DNA from: Acidobacteriota bacterium
GTDB lineage: Bacteria; Acidobacteriota; Thermoanaerobaculia; UBA5066
Assembly: GCA_016716715.1 (NCBI GenBank)
Contig: JADJVE010000006.1
Span: forward strand, 62,001-126,000
DNA length: 64,000 nucleotides
Direction: 5' to 3'
In this document: positions 42,095 through 51,004 of the stretch, one piece after another
How positions within the stretch are numbered: the first letter of the stretch is position 1
Layout of the letters: the number at the start of each line of letters is the position of its first letter
The notes under the pieces: generated by a model
Told to the model about the DNA's origin: nothing
What the model saw: the letters and a program-made list of their open reading frames with translations, nothing else
Databases searched by the model: none
Translations under genes and position numbers: made by a program

Positions 42095-43941
42095 CGCCCC
42101 GCCGGGCGGCGATCGTCGTCCTCTGCTGGAACCGCTGGGACCTGACGCGCCGCTGCCTCGAGACGCTGAAGGCGCACACCGACCTCGCGCACGCCGACGT
42201 GATCGCCGTGGACAACGGCTCGACGGACGAGACGCCCGCGCGCCTCGCCGGGCTGCCGTGGGTGCGCGTCGTGACGAACACGTCGAATCTCGGGTACGTG
42301 CGCGGGAACAACGCGGGTATCGCCGCGGCGCCGCCGGACGCCGACGTCGTCCTCCTGAACAACGACGTGGAGATCCACCAGGACGGCTGGCTGGACGCGC
42401 TGCGCGAAACGGCCCACGCGTCGACGGACGTCGGGATCGTGGGCTGCCGGCTCGTCCTGCCGGACGGGCGGCTCCTCCACGCGGGGACGTTCATCCTGCC
42501 CGACACGTTCTGGGGCCAGCAGATCGGAGCGCTCGAGACGGACGTGAACCAGTACGCCGCAACGCGCGACGTCGAGGGGATCGTCTTCGCGTGCGCGTAC
42601 GTGAAGCGCGAGGTGCTCGCGAAACTCGGCGGCCTTTCCGAGAGCTTCCGCTCGTATTTCGAAGACACGGACTTCTGCCTGCGCGCCCGGGACGCGGGGT
42701 TCCGCACGGTGGTCTGCGGCGCCGTCACGCTCGTCCACCACGAGCACGGCTCGACCGCCGACCAGCCGAAGACGTTCGAGGCCGTGTTCCAGGAGAGCCG
42801 GAAGACGTTTCGCGGCCTCTGGGGAAAGAAGCTCGAGGCGCGTTACCGGCACGACCTCTCGTGGCAGTCGATCCTGAACTTCCCCACCGGCTACGCGATG
42901 AGCTGCCGGGAGATCCTCCGGGCCTGCGAGGCGGAGGGGATCCGCGCCGCCTACGAGTACGTCTACGGGCCGGGGACGCCCTTTCCGGCGCGCGAGGACG
43001 AGAACGCCCGCGACTACGTCCTGAACGTGATCTCCGCCCGGAATAGCGGGTGGCGGCCGCGGGTCTCCGTCGTCTACGGCCAGGGCGACGTGTTCCGCCG
43101 CAACAAGGGCCGCACCCGGATCGGCTACACGATGCTCGAGGTCGACGGCTTCCCCGCGGAATGGGTGAAGCAGGCGAACACGATGGACGAGGTCTGGGTG
43201 CCCTCCCGTTTCAACCGCGACGGATTCCTCGCCTCGGGCCTGAAGAAGCCGGTCCACGTGATGCCGCTCGGCGTCGACGTCGACCACTTCCATCCGGGAA
43301 TCCGCGGCGTCCGAAACCTCGCGGGCGACTTCGTCTTCCTCGCGAACTTCGAGTGGGGCGAGAGGAAGCGCGCCGACATGATCCTCAAGGTCTTCAACCA
43401 GACGTTCCGGCGCTCGGAGCCCGTCGTCCTCGTCTGCAAGGTCATCAACGTCAACGCGGCGACGAGCGTGCGCGCGCAGATCGAGGCCCTCGGCCTCACG
43501 GCGACCGGCGGGCGCATCGCGTTTCTCCACAACCGGGAGTTCCCGTACCACCAGCTGGGCGCGCTCTACCGCTCGGCGGACTGCTACGTATCGGCCGGGC
43601 GGGGCGAGGGCTGGGACATGCCGCTCATGGAGGCGATGGCGTGCGGCCTGCCGTCGATCGCCACGGACTGGGGCGCACACACCGAGTTCGTCCACGACGG
43701 GATCGCGTACCCGCTGAAGAGCCGCGGCCTCGTTCCGGCAGACGCGCGCGCCCCTTACTACAAGGGCTTCCGCTGGGCCGACCCCGACCCCGAGCACCTC
43801 GCGCACCTGTTCCGCCACGTGTTCGAGCATCGCGACGAAGCCGCCGCGAAGGGCCGCCGCGCAGCTTCCGAGATGGCGGCCTCGTGGACGTGGGCCCACG
43901 CGGCGCGCCGAATTGCGGCGCGGCTCGACGCCATCGGATAG
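42091..43941 (+). CDS. Bifunctional GT2-GT4 glycosyltransferase
   Basis: A 616-residue fusion. The family-2 GT-A domain (about 1-250) opens RRAAIVVLCWNRWDLTRRCLETL, with VIAVDNGSTDET, VVLLNNDVEIHQDGW as the metal-binding site and YFEDTDFCLRARDAGFRT as the acceptor-side motif, a rhamnosyltransferase-like layout. The family-4 domain (about 320-616) has IGYTMLEVDGFPAEWVKQAN, PLGVDVDHFHPG, FEWGERKRADMILKVF, and RGEGWDMPLMEAMACGLPSI with E-x7-E. The GT4 half is a clear paralogue of the gene at 40448. It would add two residues in turn to the ABC-exported polymer. GTG at 42091 overlaps the previous stop. Confidence 0.85.
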   Translation: MTPRRAAIVVLCWNRWDLTRRCLETLKAHTDLAHADVIAVDNGSTDETPARLAGLPWVRVVTNTSNLGYVRGNNAGIAAAPPDADVVLLNNDVEIHQDGWLDALRETAHASTDVGIVGCRLVLPDGRLLHAGTFILPDTFWGQQIGALETDVNQYAATRDVEGIVFACAYVKREVLAKLGGLSESFRSYFEDTDFCLRARDAGFRTVVCGAVTLVHHEHGSTADQPKTFEAVFQESRKTFRGLWGKKLEARYRHDLSWQSILNFPTGYAMSCREILRACEAEGIRAAYEYVYGPGTPFPAREDENARDYVLNVISARNSGWRPRVSVVYGQGDVFRRNKGRTRIGYTMLEVDGFPAEWVKQANTMDEVWVPSRFNRDGFLASGLKKPVHVMPLGVDVDHFHPGIRGVRNLAGDFVFLANFEWGERKRADMILKVFNQTFRRSEPVVLVCKVINVNAATSVRAQIEALGLTATGGRIAFLHNREFPYHQLGALYRSADCYVSAGRGEGWDMPLMEAMACGLPSIATDWGAHTEFVHDGIAYPLKSRGLVPADARAPYYKGFRWADPDPEHLAHLFRHVFEHRDEAAAKGRRAASEMAASWTWAHAARRIAARLDAIG

Positions 43942-43951
43942 AGGCGCGTTC

Positions 43952-44953
43952 CTATCCTGCGGCCGGCTTGGTCAGGACGCACGTCAGCGGGAGGCTCGCG
44001 TAGCGGTACACGAGAGGACCCGTGAAGCGCCCGCCGAGGAGCCGACACAGGAGCCGTCTCCCGGAATGCGAGCGTGTGAGACGGACCACGGAGGACGGCA
44101 AGCCCTCCTGGAAGTCCGCGTCGGGATAGAGCGCCCGGTAGCGAACGGTCCGAGGCGAGAGCTGTCTCCCCCGAAAACCCGCTGCCCGCCACGCATCACG
44201 GTATTCGTCAAAGGTGTAGATGTGCTCGTTGATCCCGTGCCGCGTTTCCTCGTTGTCCGGCCGGCGGGCCAGGATCGACCTCTTCTTCACGGGCTCCGAG
44301 ATGAAGACGAATCGCCCGCCGGGCTTCAGGACTCGCCAGGCTTCCCGGAACACCCTCGCGGGGTCGGGAGAATGGTGGATCGACGCGCAACTGAAGACCG
44401 CGTCCGCCCATCCGTCTCGCAGAGGCACTTCGTGGAGGTCGCCGCACACCCTCTCGAAAAAGATCCCGTCCTGACCAAAGAAGACGTCCGCGGTCTCGAG
44501 ACCCAGAAACCGCTTCTTGAGAACATCCACCGCGACGAGCTCGGCGGCCCGACCGACCGCCATCAGGAACCGGGACGACCACGTGCGGCCCGCACCCAGG
44601 TCCACGACGCGGAGCCCCGCGAAACTGACGTGCTCGAAGAGCTGGAAGAAGTCCGGGGCGACGTGTGTCCACGGCTCATGGGGATACCAGGGCAGCGCGG
44701 TCATCGTCGGCACGAGCGATTCCTCGAGCGGACCGGCCATTTCGTGCCAGCCGCCGATCTCCCGCGCGAGCGCCTCGTCCTGGGGATCCAGCATGTCGAC
44801 GATTCCGCGCTCGATTCGAAAGCGGCGGCCGCAGCCGCGGCACTCCAGTTCGCCCTCCCGCACCTCTCGCTCGTCGCTCTGGCGGATCGAGAGCTGCCAC
44901 GCGGACTGCCGGCACCCGCGACACCTCAGGTTCTCCGCAAACGACTCTTTCAA
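43952..44953 (-). CDS. SAM methyltransferase with N-terminal zinc ribbon
   Basis: A 333-residue protein. A zinc-ribbon of the form CRGCR...LECRGCGRRFRIERGIVDML occupies about residues 9-50. The methyltransferase core has VVDLGAGRTWSSRFLM near residue 112, VAVDVLKKRFLGLE, VCGDLHEVPLRDGWADAVFSCASIHHSPDP, and WRVLKPGGRFVFISEP. The domain order is the same as in the protein at 37355, although overall similarity is modest; they may be distant paralogues on both flanks of the ABC glycan operon. TTG at 44953 is inferred from GGAG placed 5 bases upstream; no ATG or GTG gives a better start, and a TATCGT box lies 29 bases before it. Substrate unknown. Confidence 0.72.
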   Translation of the reverse strand: MKESFAENLRCRGCRQSAWQLSIRQSDEREVREGELECRGCGRRFRIERGIVDMLDPQDEALAREIGGWHEMAGPLEESLVPTMTALPWYPHEPWTHVAPDFFQLFEHVSFAGLRVVDLGAGRTWSSRFLMAVGRAAELVAVDVLKKRFLGLETADVFFGQDGIFFERVCGDLHEVPLRDGWADAVFSCASIHHSPDPARVFREAWRVLKPGGRFVFISEPVKKRSILARRPDNEETRHGINEHIYTFDEYRDAWRAAGFRGRQLSPRTVRYRALYPDADFQEGLPSSVVRLTRSHSGRRLLCRLLGGRFTGPLVYRYASLPLTCVLTKPAAG

Positions 44954-45007
44954 TCGGTCTCCGGTTCGGCTTCCTGCCGGAAACGATACACGGCCCGGCC
45001 CTGACGC

Positions 45008-45013
45008 TATGCT
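45008..45013 (+). promoter_or_regulatory. Candidate -10 box (TATGCT) before the epimerase operon
   Basis: TATGCT ends 6 bases before the ATG at 45020; no ribosome site lies between. It would drive the five-gene run up to 51003. Confidence 0.5.
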
Positions 45014-45019
45014 CGCCCC

Positions 45020-46012
45020 ATGAACGCCGCCGCCCCCGGCTTCTCCGGCGCGCACGTCCTCGTCACGGGCGGCGCCGGATTCATCGGCTCGAATCTCGTG
45101 ATCGCCCTCGTGGGGCGCGGCGCGGACGTGACCGTCGCCGACGCGATGATCCCGGGCTACGGTGGAAACCTCTTCAACCTCGAGAGCGTGCGAGAGAGGA
45201 TCGCCTTCCACGAGGCCGACATCCGGGACCCGGATGCGATGAGAAGGCTCGTCGACGGCCAGGACGTCGTCTTCCACCTCGCGGGCCAGGTCGACCACAT
45301 CCTCAGCCTCACGGACCCGTTCCCCGACATCGACATGAACGTGAAGGGCACGGCGGTCGTGATGGAGGCTCTCAAGAAGGTCAACCCCCGGGCCCGCGTC
45401 GTCTTCACGGGAACGCGCGGGCAGTACGGCCCCGCCGTGTCGCTCCCCGTTTCCGAAGACGCCCCTACGAACCCGCGCGGGATCTACGAGATCTCGAACC
45501 TCACGGCCGAGAAGATCATCGAGGTCTACGACCGCGTGCACGGGATTCCGTCGTCGCTGCTGCGCCTCACGAACGTGTACGGGCCGCGCGCGCAAATGAA
45601 GCACTCGCGCTACGGCGTCGTGAACTGGTTCGTGCGCCTCGCGCTGGACGGCGAGACGATGCGCGTGTTCGGGGACGGCACGATCCAGCGCGACTTCCTT
45701 TACGTGGACGACTGCGTGGAGGCCATCCTCCTCGCGGCCGCGCCGGACGCGCCGCGCGCCGAGGTCCTGAACGTTGGCGTCGACGTCCCGACGACGTTCC
45801 AGGACCTCGCCGTGGAGCTCGGGGCGCAGACGGGCGCGCACTGGGAGTACGCGCCGTTCTCGGCCGAGCGCAAGGCGCAGGAGCCTGGCGACTTCTACTC
45901 GGACGTCTCGAAGATCCGCCGCCTCCTCGGCTGGAGTCCGCGAACGCCGTTGCGCGAAGGCCTCGAACGAACGCTCGCGTTCTACCGCCTCCACCGGGCG
46001 CACTACTGGTAG
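45020..46012 (+). CDS. Extended SDR, nucleotide-sugar epimerase/dehydratase-like, with atypical active site
   Basis: A 330-residue NAD-binding SDR with VLVTGGAGFIGSNLVIAL at the N-terminus, DVVFHLAGQVDHI, VYGPRAQMKHSRYGVVNWFV and GDGTIQRDFLYVDDCVEA, all typical of GalE/RmlB-like sugar epimerases. The active-site helix reads GIYEISNLTAEKII: the Tyr is kept, but Asn stands where the Y-x-x-x-K lysine belongs. The usual Ser/Thr triad region reads VVFTGTRGQYG. It may be a specialised branch or lack normal catalysis. It leads a five-gene run with an acyltransferase, a polyprenyl-sugar synthase and membrane glycosyltransferases. Confidence 0.82.
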   Translation: MNAAAPGFSGAHVLVTGGAGFIGSNLVIALVGRGADVTVADAMIPGYGGNLFNLESVRERIAFHEADIRDPDAMRRLVDGQDVVFHLAGQVDHILSLTDPFPDIDMNVKGTAVVMEALKKVNPRARVVFTGTRGQYGPAVSLPVSEDAPTNPRGIYEISNLTAEKIIEVYDRVHGIPSSLLRLTNVYGPRAQMKHSRYGVVNWFVRLALDGETMRVFGDGTIQRDFLYVDDCVEAILLAAAPDAPRAEVLNVGVDVPTTFQDLAVELGAQTGAHWEYAPFSAERKAQEPGDFYSDVSKIRRLLGWSPRTPLREGLERTLAFYRLHRAHYW

Positions 46013-46023
46013 GGTTGGGGGAG

Positions 46024-46761
46024 ATGACGCATCAGGCCGCCCCCGTGCTCGGCCAAAACGCCGTGATCGAGCCCGGCGCCCGCCTCGGCTCCGGGGTGAC
46101 GGCCGGCCACAACGTGACCGTCCACGCGAACGTCACGGTCGGCGACGGTGTCTTCATCGAGGACGGTGCGGTCCTCGGACGCCGCCCGCGGACGAGCGGG
46201 AACACGACGCGCCCCGTGCCCGCGGACCCGGGGCCGCTCGTCCTCGGCCCGGCCTGCGTGATCGGCGCGAACGCGGTTCTCTATGCGGGATCGACGCTCG
46301 GCGCGCGGGTCATGGTGGGCGACCTCGCCTCGGTGCGCGAAGGGTGCCGCGTCGCGGACGACGTCGTCCTCGGGCGCGGCGTCCTCGTCATGTACGACAC
46401 GGTCGTCGGGGCGCGGACGCGCGTGATCGACGGCGCGATCCTGACCGGAAACATGGTGATCGAGGAGGACGTCTTCATCGGCCCCGGCGTCCTCACCGTG
46501 AACGACAACGAGGTCTACCTCCGCCGATTCGGCCTCGCGCCGTGGGCGGTCGCGGGACCGCGCGTCAGACGCTTCGCGCTGATCGGAACGGGCGCAAACC
46601 TCATCGCGGGCATCACCGTCGGCACCGGGGCGATCGTCGCGCCCGGCGCCGTCGTGACGCACGACGTTCCCGACTGGACCGTCGTCGCCGGCGTGCCGGC
46701 GCGCCCCGCAGGCCCCGTCGCGGACGCCGACCGCGAGGCCATCCTCCGGCGGTTCGCATGA
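46024..46761 (+). CDS. Left-handed beta-helix acyltransferase (LbH family)
   Basis: A 245-residue hexapeptide-repeat protein. The [LIV]-G-x4 pattern is dense over about residues 8-135 and 175-225 (VIEPGARLGSGVTAGHNVTV, LVLGPACVIGANAVLYAGST, AIVAPGAVVTHDVPDWTVVAGVPA), interrupted by a loop at about 135-175. Such trimers transfer acetyl or similar groups from CoA, often to the amino group of a nucleotide sugar, and the ending DVPDWTVVAGVPAR is classic for sugar O/N-acetyltransferases. ATG at 46024 follows a GGGGGAG stretch 11 bases after the epimerase stop. Its stop overlaps the next start (ATGA). Exact substrate unknown; an amino sugar made via the neighbour is likely. Confidence 0.82.
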   Translation: MTHQAAPVLGQNAVIEPGARLGSGVTAGHNVTVHANVTVGDGVFIEDGAVLGRRPRTSGNTTRPVPADPGPLVLGPACVIGANAVLYAGSTLGARVMVGDLASVREGCRVADDVVLGRGVLVMYDTVVGARTRVIDGAILTGNMVIEEDVFIGPGVLTVNDNEVYLRRFGLAPWAVAGPRVRRFALIGTGANLIAGITVGTGAIVAPGAVVTHDVPDWTVVAGVPARPAGPVADADREAILRRFA

Positions 46762-47711
46762 GTCGCGTCTCCGTCGTTGTTCCCGTCTTCCACAACGCGC
46801 CCAGCCTGCCCGACCTCCTCGCGCGGCTCGCGGCGCTCGCTTCGCGCCACCCGTCCGACGACTTCGAGTTCGTGTGCGTGGACGACGGCTCGAAGGACGA
46901 CTCGCTCGCGGTGCTCGTGCGGCTGCAGACCGCCGAGCCGCGTCTCCGCGTCGTGAAGCTCTCGCGCAACTTCGGCTCGAACGCGGCGCTCCTCGCGGGG
47001 CTCGCGCACGCAAACGGGGACGCGGTCGCGACGATCTCCGCCGACCTGCAGGACCCTCCCGAGACGCTCGACGCGATGCTCGCGCGCTGGCGCGAGGGGA
47101 AGAAGGTCGTCCTCGCCGTGCGCGAGGGGCGCGACGACCCGTTCGCGACGGCCTTCCTCGCGAACGTCTTCTACCGGCTCTTCCGCCGCTACGCGATCAA
47201 GACGATGCCCGAGCAGGGCTTCGACTTCTTCGTCGTGGACCGCAGCGTGCGCGACCTCCTCCTGCAGATTCAGGAGAGCAACGCGTATCTCATGGGGCTC
47301 GTCCTCTGGCTGGGCTTCGACCCGGCGTGCGTGCCCTTCCGGCGCCAGGCGCGCGAGAAGAGGTACGGGAGCTCGATGTGGGGCTTCGGGCGCAAGCTGA
47401 AGTACTTCATCGACTCGTTCGTCGCCTTCTCGTACGTGCCCATCCGCGCCGCCTCGCTCCTCGGGCTCCTCGTCTCTGTTGCGGGCCTCGCGTACGCTCT
47501 CTTCATCGTCGTCGCGCACTTCTTCTTCGACCTCAAGGTGCAGGGCTGGGCCTCGCTCATGGTCGTGCTCCTCATCGTGTCCGGCGCGCAGCTCCTCGTC
47601 ATGGGCGTCATCGGCGAATACCTGTGGCGGAACCTCGACGAGACGCGCCGCCGTCCACGCTTCATCGTGGAGGCGGTCCTCGAGCCGGAAGGCCGGCCTC
47701 GCCCCTCGTGA
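46758..47711 (+). CDS. GtrB/ArnC/DPM1-type polyprenyl-phosphate glycosyltransferase (GT2)
   Basis: A 317-residue protein: a GT-A domain (about 1-225) with SVVVPVFHNAPS, FVCVDDGSKDDS, NFGSNAALLAGLAHA and ISADLQDPPE (the catalytic D-x-D region), then two C-terminal membrane helices (about 230-255 and 268-292). This is the DPM1/GtrB architecture, which makes Und-P-monosaccharides as donors for membrane GT-C enzymes. Two or three GT-C-like proteins follow, so the donor and its users are encoded together. ATG at 46758 overlaps the previous stop in ATGA. Confidence 0.88.
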   Translation: MSRVSVVVPVFHNAPSLPDLLARLAALASRHPSDDFEFVCVDDGSKDDSLAVLVRLQTAEPRLRVVKLSRNFGSNAALLAGLAHANGDAVATISADLQDPPETLDAMLARWREGKKVVLAVREGRDDPFATAFLANVFYRLFRRYAIKTMPEQGFDFFVVDRSVRDLLLQIQESNAYLMGLVLWLGFDPACVPFRRQAREKRYGSSMWGFGRKLKYFIDSFVAFSYVPIRAASLLGLLVSVAGLAYALFIVVAHFFFDLKVQGWASLMVVLLIVSGAQLLVMGVIGEYLWRNLDETRRRPRFIVEAVLEPEGRPRPS

Positions 47712-49309
47712 AGAAGGCGCGCGCCGCCCCGGACGCCCTCCAGCGCCGTGGCCGCGCCGCCGCGCTCGCGTTCGTGGCGCTCGGGATCGCCCTCCGGGTC
47801 GCCACCGCGTATCCCGTCCACAAGTACGCCGCCGACGCGGACTGCCTGAACTGCGGATTCGTCGGGCTCCGGATCAACGAGGGCCACCCGGCGGTCTGGC
47901 TCACGCCTCGGCGGGCCGGCGCGCTCGAGTGCTACGGGCACGCGGCCGCTTTTCGCGCGTTCGGGCCGACGCGCGAGGCGCTCGCGATCACGCCGCTCGT
48001 CTCGAGCTCGCTCGCGCTCGCGCTTTACGCCGCGCTCGTCCTTCCTCTGCTCGGCCCCGTCGCGGGCCCGCTCGCCGTCCTCCTCTTTGCCCTCCCGCCG
48101 CCGGCCTACCTCTTCTGGACGTACATGCCGAACGGCTACCCGGAGACGATGCTGCTCTGCCTCGCGGTTCTTCTCGCGGCCGAGCGGGTCCGGCAGGCGC
48201 CCTCGGATCTCCGGCGCCTCGCAGTTCTCGGGCTCGTCGCGGGCCTCGGCTTCTGGAACTCGATCCAGACTCTCGCCGCGACCATTCCCGCGTGTCTCGG
48301 GCTTCTCGCGGCGCGGCCGCGGGAGCTCGCCCGCCGGCGAGCGGCCGGAGTCACGGCGGCGGCCTTTCTCGTCGGCGCCCTTCCCTGGATCGCGTGGAAC
48401 GTCGCCGTGCCCCTGGGGTCGTTCCAGGGCAACTTCTCCGTCCAGCCGGCGTCGGGCCTCCGCGCCCTCGGCGAGAACGCGCGCTACCTCTTGTCCTACG
48501 CGCTCCCGGAGCTCGTCGCATCCGTCGACCCCGAGAACGGACTGAACCCGACTTCCGCTCTTGCGCGGATCCTTCGCGGCCCTGTCCTGCTCGTCTGGGC
48601 CGCGGCCGCGCTCTTCGCGGCCTGGCGCGCGTGGACCGCCCTGGCGAAGTACCGCCGCGACCGGAATGGCGACGTTCTCCGGGAACTGGCGCTCCCCCTC
48701 GTCGCGCTGACGATCTGCGCGCTCGCCGTGCTCTCGGGCGCCGGCGGAATGCGCGGACTCACGGTCCGGTACGTGCTCCCCGCGTTCTTCGTCCTGCCGG
48801 CGGCGCTCGGGCTCGCCGCCACCGCGGCGGCGCGAACGGGACGGCTCGCGGGAGCGCTTGCAGCCGCGGCCGTCTGCACCGTCGTCGTCTTCAACCTCTC
48901 GGTCTACTTCCTCCCGGGATCGGCCCCGCGCCGTCTCTGGGAGAAGCGGCTCGACGCCGACTCGGATCTGATCGCGTTCCTCGGCGAGCGCGGGATCGAG
49001 GCGGTCAGCGGCGACTACTGGGCCGCGTACCCGGTGAATTTTCTTTCCACCCGGAGGATCGCCGGCGTTCCGTTCCAGCCGGCGGGGGACTTCTACGGGG
49101 TCGAGGACTCTCTCGGCGGGCGGTCGCTCCGCTGGGCCGTCGTCGGGAGCACCCGCGCCCAGATCGAACGCCTCATCTCGGTGACCGGCGACTCCGGGTT
49201 GCTCGTCGAGGTCGCGTTCGAGCGCTGGGTCTTCATCCCGGAGGTCAACGTGCAGCCGGCCGCGGCCTTCCTGTCGAGGTACCGGGCGGCCTTCGCAGGC
49301 GTCCCGTGA
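47708..49309 (+). CDS. GT-C-type membrane glycosyltransferase (ArnT/PMT-like)
   Basis: A 533-residue protein with about 10-11 membrane helices and a soluble C-terminal part (about 415-533). The first external loop contains YAADADCLNCGFV, acidic residues placed where GT-C enzymes keep their catalytic Asp, and a later loop has YMPNGYPETM. This fits ArnT/PMT-like transferases that use Und-P-sugars in the periplasm; the preceding gene would make such a donor. GTG at 47708 overlaps the previous stop (GTGA), and its own stop overlaps the next gene (GTGA). Acceptor unknown. Confidence 0.72.
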   Translation: MKKARAAPDALQRRGRAAALAFVALGIALRVATAYPVHKYAADADCLNCGFVGLRINEGHPAVWLTPRRAGALECYGHAAAFRAFGPTREALAITPLVSSSLALALYAALVLPLLGPVAGPLAVLLFALPPPAYLFWTYMPNGYPETMLLCLAVLLAAERVRQAPSDLRRLAVLGLVAGLGFWNSIQTLAATIPACLGLLAARPRELARRRAAGVTAAAFLVGALPWIAWNVAVPLGSFQGNFSVQPASGLRALGENARYLLSYALPELVASVDPENGLNPTSALARILRGPVLLVWAAAALFAAWRAWTALAKYRRDRNGDVLRELALPLVALTICALAVLSGAGGMRGLTVRYVLPAFFVLPAALGLAATAAARTGRLAGALAAAAVCTVVVFNLSVYFLPGSAPRRLWEKRLDADSDLIAFLGERGIEAVSGDYWAAYPVNFLSTRRIAGVPFQPAGDFYGVEDSLGGRSLRWAVVGSTRAQIERLISVTGDSGLLVEVAFERWVFIPEVNVQPAAAFLSRYRAAFAGVP

Positions 49310-51003
49310 GATCTCCGGCGCGCCTCGCGGAAGGTTCCCGGCCGCCGTGGGGGCTGTGGGCGTTCCTGACGCTCCTCGTGTGGGGCCTGTTCGCTCCCGA
49401 CCGCGGGCTGTACCAGGACGACGTCTCCGTGCTGGCGGTCGTCCAGGAGGCGTGGAAGTCCGCGGGCGTCTCCGGGCTGTTCGCGCCGATGGGAGCCCCG
49501 ACGCGCCGCCTGCTCGGCCTGCCGACGTTTCTCGCGTGGCTGACGCCCGAGCCCGTCTTCGCGCTGCAACTTCTGTATGGCCTCGCATGGCTGGCCATCG
49601 GCTGGGCGACGTGGCGCCTCGCGCGCGAGCTCTTTCCCGGTGCACCGCGCGCCGCCTGGCTCGCGGGCACGCTCACCGTCTGCGCGACGGGCGACTTCCT
49701 GACGGCGAGCCCCGTGGCGCTGAGCTACCAGACCTGCACGCTCCTCGGCCTCCTCGGTCTCGCGTTCGCCATGAGGTTCGTGAACGGCGGGCCGTGGCCG
49801 TGGCTCGCTGCGGGCGGCGCGAGCGCTGCGGCGAGCGTATTCACCGGCGACGGCGCGACCGTCGCGCTCGCGCTGGCGCCCCTCCTGTTCGTGGCCGCCC
49901 GCGGCTTCGGGACACGCCCCGTCGCGGCGACGTCCGTCTGGGCCGCCTTGCTCGCCCCTTACGGTCTCCTCCTCGCGGCGGCCTTCCGCGCGCCCGGTTC
50001 GTACGTGAGCCAGGCGACCGTTCCTCTGACGCTCGCCGCCCGCTTCCGCCACACCGCGTCTCTCACGGCGAACGACCTCTTCCCATGGACGTGGCCGCTC
50101 GGGCGCGTTCCGTTCGGAGACGCGCCGCCGCGCGCGATTCCGGTCTGGATCTGGGTCGCCGCGGCGCTTTGCGGTCTGTTCTTCGTGATGCGAATGCTCC
50201 AACGTCTTCCCGGCGACCAGACGTCGCGGGACCCGGCGCGCGAGCGCCTCCTCGCCGGGTGGTGCGCCGTCGCCGCTGTGGCGGGTCACGCCGCTTACGC
50301 CGGCGTCCACTTCTCCGAGTACTACTACCGCACGCAGGTCCTCTCGCGCGTCCTCGTCTCGATCGTCCTCGGGCTCGCCGCGAGCCGGCTCCTTGCGGGC
50401 GGCCGCGCCGCGCGTGCCGCCGCCCTCGCCGTCGTCGTTCTCTTTACGGGTTTCGGGATCGCCGGGGGAATGGAGCGCCAGGACATGTATCTCGCGACGT
50501 GGCGTCGGCACAGGGTCGAGCTTGCGTCGCTCGTCGAGGAAGTGCCGCGCGCGAAGCCCGTTGCGATCCTCCTCCTCTTCGTGCCGCACGATCCCGCGTT
50601 CCAGGCGACCGAGGCGCCGTATCTCGCGAAGCGCTGGAGCCAGCTCCTCTGGGAGAACACGGCGACGCGCCCGCGGACGTTTCTGTGGTCCGAAGACGCG
50701 AGGACCGCATGCGTGGCCGACGCCGAGGGCTTGCGCTGCCGGATGCCGGAGGACCAGTCCTGCTTCGACTCCGGCGCTTGCCCGGGCGAGAGGCTGCTCT
50801 GGAACGAAGTCGTCCTCCTCACGTGGCGCCCCGTCGAGGGACGGTTCCGGCTCGAAGAGGAGTTTCCCGCGGCGCTTCTCGGCGACCAGCCGCCGCCGCT
50901 CGGCCGCTATCGGCCCCGCGACCTGATCCTCCCGGGGCCGCCGGATCCGGGCACCCGGCGCTATCTGCACGGAGACGTCGGCCTCGCGCGCTTCCTGCCC
51001 TGA
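49306..51003 (+). CDS. GT-C-like polytopic membrane protein
   Basis: A 565-residue membrane protein with about 9-10 helices and a soluble C-terminal domain of about 190 residues with several Cys (CRMPEDQSCFDSGACPGE). The loop after helix 1 has PDRGLYQDDVSVLAV, an acidic pair suited to a GT-C active site. It is the last of the five overlapping genes starting at 45020. GTG at 49306 forms a GTGA with the previous stop. It is probably a membrane glycosyltransferase acting outside, but no family signature is strong. Its stop is one base away from the convergent gene's stop. Confidence 0.6.
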   Translation: MRSPARLAEGSRPPWGLWAFLTLLVWGLFAPDRGLYQDDVSVLAVVQEAWKSAGVSGLFAPMGAPTRRLLGLPTFLAWLTPEPVFALQLLYGLAWLAIGWATWRLARELFPGAPRAAWLAGTLTVCATGDFLTASPVALSYQTCTLLGLLGLAFAMRFVNGGPWPWLAAGGASAAASVFTGDGATVALALAPLLFVAARGFGTRPVAATSVWAALLAPYGLLLAAAFRAPGSYVSQATVPLTLAARFRHTASLTANDLFPWTWPLGRVPFGDAPPRAIPVWIWVAAALCGLFFVMRMLQRLPGDQTSRDPARERLLAGWCAVAAVAGHAAYAGVHFSEYYYRTQVLSRVLVSIVLGLAASRLLAGGRAARAAALAVVVLFTGFGIAGGMERQDMYLATWRRHRVELASLVEEVPRAKPVAILLLFVPHDPAFQATEAPYLAKRWSQLLWENTATRPRTFLWSEDARTACVADAEGLRCRMPEDQSCFDSGACPGERLLWNEVVLLTWRPVEGRFRLEEEFPAALLGDQPPPLGRYRPRDLILPGPPDPGTRRYLHGDVGLARFLP

Positions 51004-51004
51004 G

